This document shows positions 13,268-14,397 of a stretch of DNA of 14,397 nt, in pieces (positions within the stretch are counted from its first letter, which is position 1; every line of letters begins with the position of its first letter). The stretch spans positions 1 through 14,397 of the forward strand of contig CAZRFK010000051.1 in assembly GCA_964599275.1 (NCBI GenBank). The letters run 5' to 3'. The notes beneath the pieces are model-generated. The model did not search any database, was not told the origin of the DNA, and worked only from the letters and a program-made list of their open reading frames with translations. This stretch comes from PUMD01 sp964599275. GTDB lineage: Bacteria > Bacillota > Sulfobacillia > SLMV01. The position numbers and the translations under genes were made by a program.

Positions 13268-14397
13268 TCAGGCACTTTCAATTCCTTCCAGAAGCCTGTG
13301 GACTTCCTCTTTGCTGTTGTAGGGTGCCATACCCACTCTGACAACTCCGCCTGAATCAAAAAGCCCCAATTTTTCAATGAGTGTGAGAGCATAAAAGTGA
13401 CCGTCCCAGACGAAGAGTCCCAGGTCACCCAGATGTGCTGCCATTTCTCGTGGTGAGACCCCATCTTTTGTCAGTGCAATCGTGGGGGTCTGTGGATGTT
13501 TTTCCGGTGAATTGTAAATTTGGACCCCCTTTATGTTCTGCAATTCCCGGCGGAACAGCCCGGCCAGCTCAGTTTCGTGGGCATCCAGATTGCGCATACC
13601 TTTGAGTATCTGCTCTCGGAGAGCTTCTGTTTCATCCATAGGTGACAGACTGGCGATGAAATGGACAGCGGCACTGGTTCCGGCTATCCCTTCAAAATTA
13701 GCTGTTCCGGTTTCCATTTTATAAGGCATTTCAGGTTTTTGGGGGCGGACCCGATAGGTTTGCAGCTTTGAAAAAGCTTCTTTCCGTCCATACAAAACTC
13801 CAACATGAGGGCCAAAAAATTTGTAAGCGGAACACAGCAGATAGTCACACCCTAATTCATGAACGTCGACGGGCTTGTGAGGGACGTAATGAACAGCATC
13901 CACCACCATTGTGGCGCCTACTTCATCAGTCAACTTGCGAATAGTTACCAGATCATTTATGGTACCGACTGCATTTGAGGCGTAACCCACGGCAGCTATA
14001 CGGGTTTTTGAGGTTAATTTTTCACGAAAATCGTCCATATCCAGTGTGCAGGTTTCCTTGTTTATTCTGACAGTTTTGACCTTTATTCCTTGCTGCCTGA
14101 GGGCCAGCCAGGGATCGCGGTTTGCTTCGTGATCCAGGTCGGTTATCAGTATTTCATCTCCCGGTTCCAATTGGCGGGCCAGGGCCCGGGAAAGGCGAAA
14201 TGTGAGAGTGGTCATGTTGGCGCCAAAAGCAATTTCTTCTGGATCTGCACCAAGAAAAGCTGCCATGTCTGACCGACCCTTCCTTACCACTTCATCTGTT
14301 CGTTTACTGGTAAGGTAAGCACCGCCCCTGTTGGAATTTTGTTGTGAAAAATATCGTTGTTGTGCTTCAATTACCGCTTCGGGTGCCTGCGTACCTC
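13268..14397 (-). CDS. Class V aminotransferase-fold 'cysteine desulfurase-like' protein, 5' end beyond window
   Basis: PLP enzyme of the aminotransferase class V fold, closest to the VC1184-type 'cysteine desulfurase family'. The reading frame stays open to the window edge: upstream of an internal GTG at 14290 it codes for EAQQRYFSQQNSNRGGAYL and similar, so the gene is 5' truncated here. Visible marks are GANMTTLTFRLSRAL, DLDHEANRDPW, the PLP aspartate in VVDAVHYVPH and the PLP lysine (codon 13820-13822) in CSAYKFFGPH. The C-terminal segment where SufS and CsdA carry the catalytic cysteine reads WDGHFYAL, without cysteine, so sulfur transfer from cysteine is doubtful. The reaction is unknown. 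It is convergent with the membrane protein gene. Confidence 0.88.
   Translation of the reverse strand, partial: GTQAPEAVIEAQQRYFSQQNSNRGGAYLTSKRTDEVVRKGRSDMAAFLGADPEEIAFGANMTTLTFRLSRALARQLEPGDEILITDLDHEANRDPWLALRQQGIKVKTVRINKETCTLDMDDFREKLTSKTRIAAVGYASNAVGTINDLVTIRKLTDEVGATMVVDAVHYVPHKPVDVHELGCDYLLCSAYKFFGPHVGVLYGRKEAFSKLQTYRVRPQKPEMPYKMETGTANFEGIAGTSAAVHFIASLSPMDETEALREQILKGMRNLDAHETELAGLFRRELQNIKGVQIYNSPEKHPQTPTIALTKDGVSPREMAAHLGDLGLFVWDGHFYALTLIEKLGLFDSGGVVRVGMAPYNSKEEVHRLLEGIESA

Noticed and set aside
1..14397. CRISPR array, prophage or insertion sequence
   Set aside because: No regularly spaced repeats, cas genes, transposase, integrase or phage structural genes are visible on either strand.

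Overview
The window looks like chromosomal DNA from an endospore-forming Firmicute of the Clostridia type. Evidence: a cotJABC spore-coat operon, a YlbJ-type sporulation membrane protein, the Firmicute order rsmD-coaD-(ylbJ)-ylbL-DUF177-rpmF, strong purine-rich ribosome binding sites, frequent GTG/TTG starts and moderate GC. I cannot name a genus. A run of exactly 100 Ns (4204-4303) marks a scaffold gap, so this is a draft assembly.

Layout. (1) 1-429: the end of a tRNA array, Val(UAC, cut by the window edge)-Phe-Gly-Cys-Val(GAC), closed by an intrinsic terminator. (2) 430-759: no gene seen. (3) 760-3550: a two-gene bacterial non-homologous end-joining module, ligD (ligase-polymerase order, no phosphoesterase domain) followed by ku. 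(4) 3725-8456: a core-genome block with rsmD and coaD (both cut by the gap), a SepIVA/DivIVA-like coiled-coil gene, ylbJ on the opposite strand, a membrane-anchored PDZ-Lon protease (ylbL type), the zinc-finger-like DUF177 gene and rpmF (ribosomal protein L32, too short for most ORF callers), closed by a hairpin with a T tract. (5) 8563-10309: a tryptophanase with Trp-type specificity residues and a DUF503 gene, ending in a perfect 26-nt palindrome shared as a terminator with the convergent gene. (6) 10341-10832 (-): a PF04008 adenosine/AMP-binding protein. (7) 11010-12103 (-): cotJC, cotJB and cotJA, tightly coupled, with a sigma-E-like promoter upstream. (8) 12289-13203: an unrecognised single-pass membrane protein. 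(9) 13268-14397 (-): a class V aminotransferase-fold protein of the 'cysteine desulfurase-like' type, running off the window and lacking the expected catalytic cysteine.

How they fit together: Ku and LigD would repair double-strand breaks without a template, which suits dormant spores with one genome copy. CotJ proteins and YlbJ also belong to sporulation. RsmD, L32, the tRNAs and DUF177 belong to translation and ribosome assembly, and CoaD to coenzyme A synthesis. No clearly new multi-gene system is evident. The most useful points are the SepIVA-like gene in a Firmicute coaD neighbourhood, the hairpin crowding the tnaA start, the cysteine-less desulfurase-like protein, the minimal Ku next to LIG-POL LigD, and the uncharacterised membrane protein.
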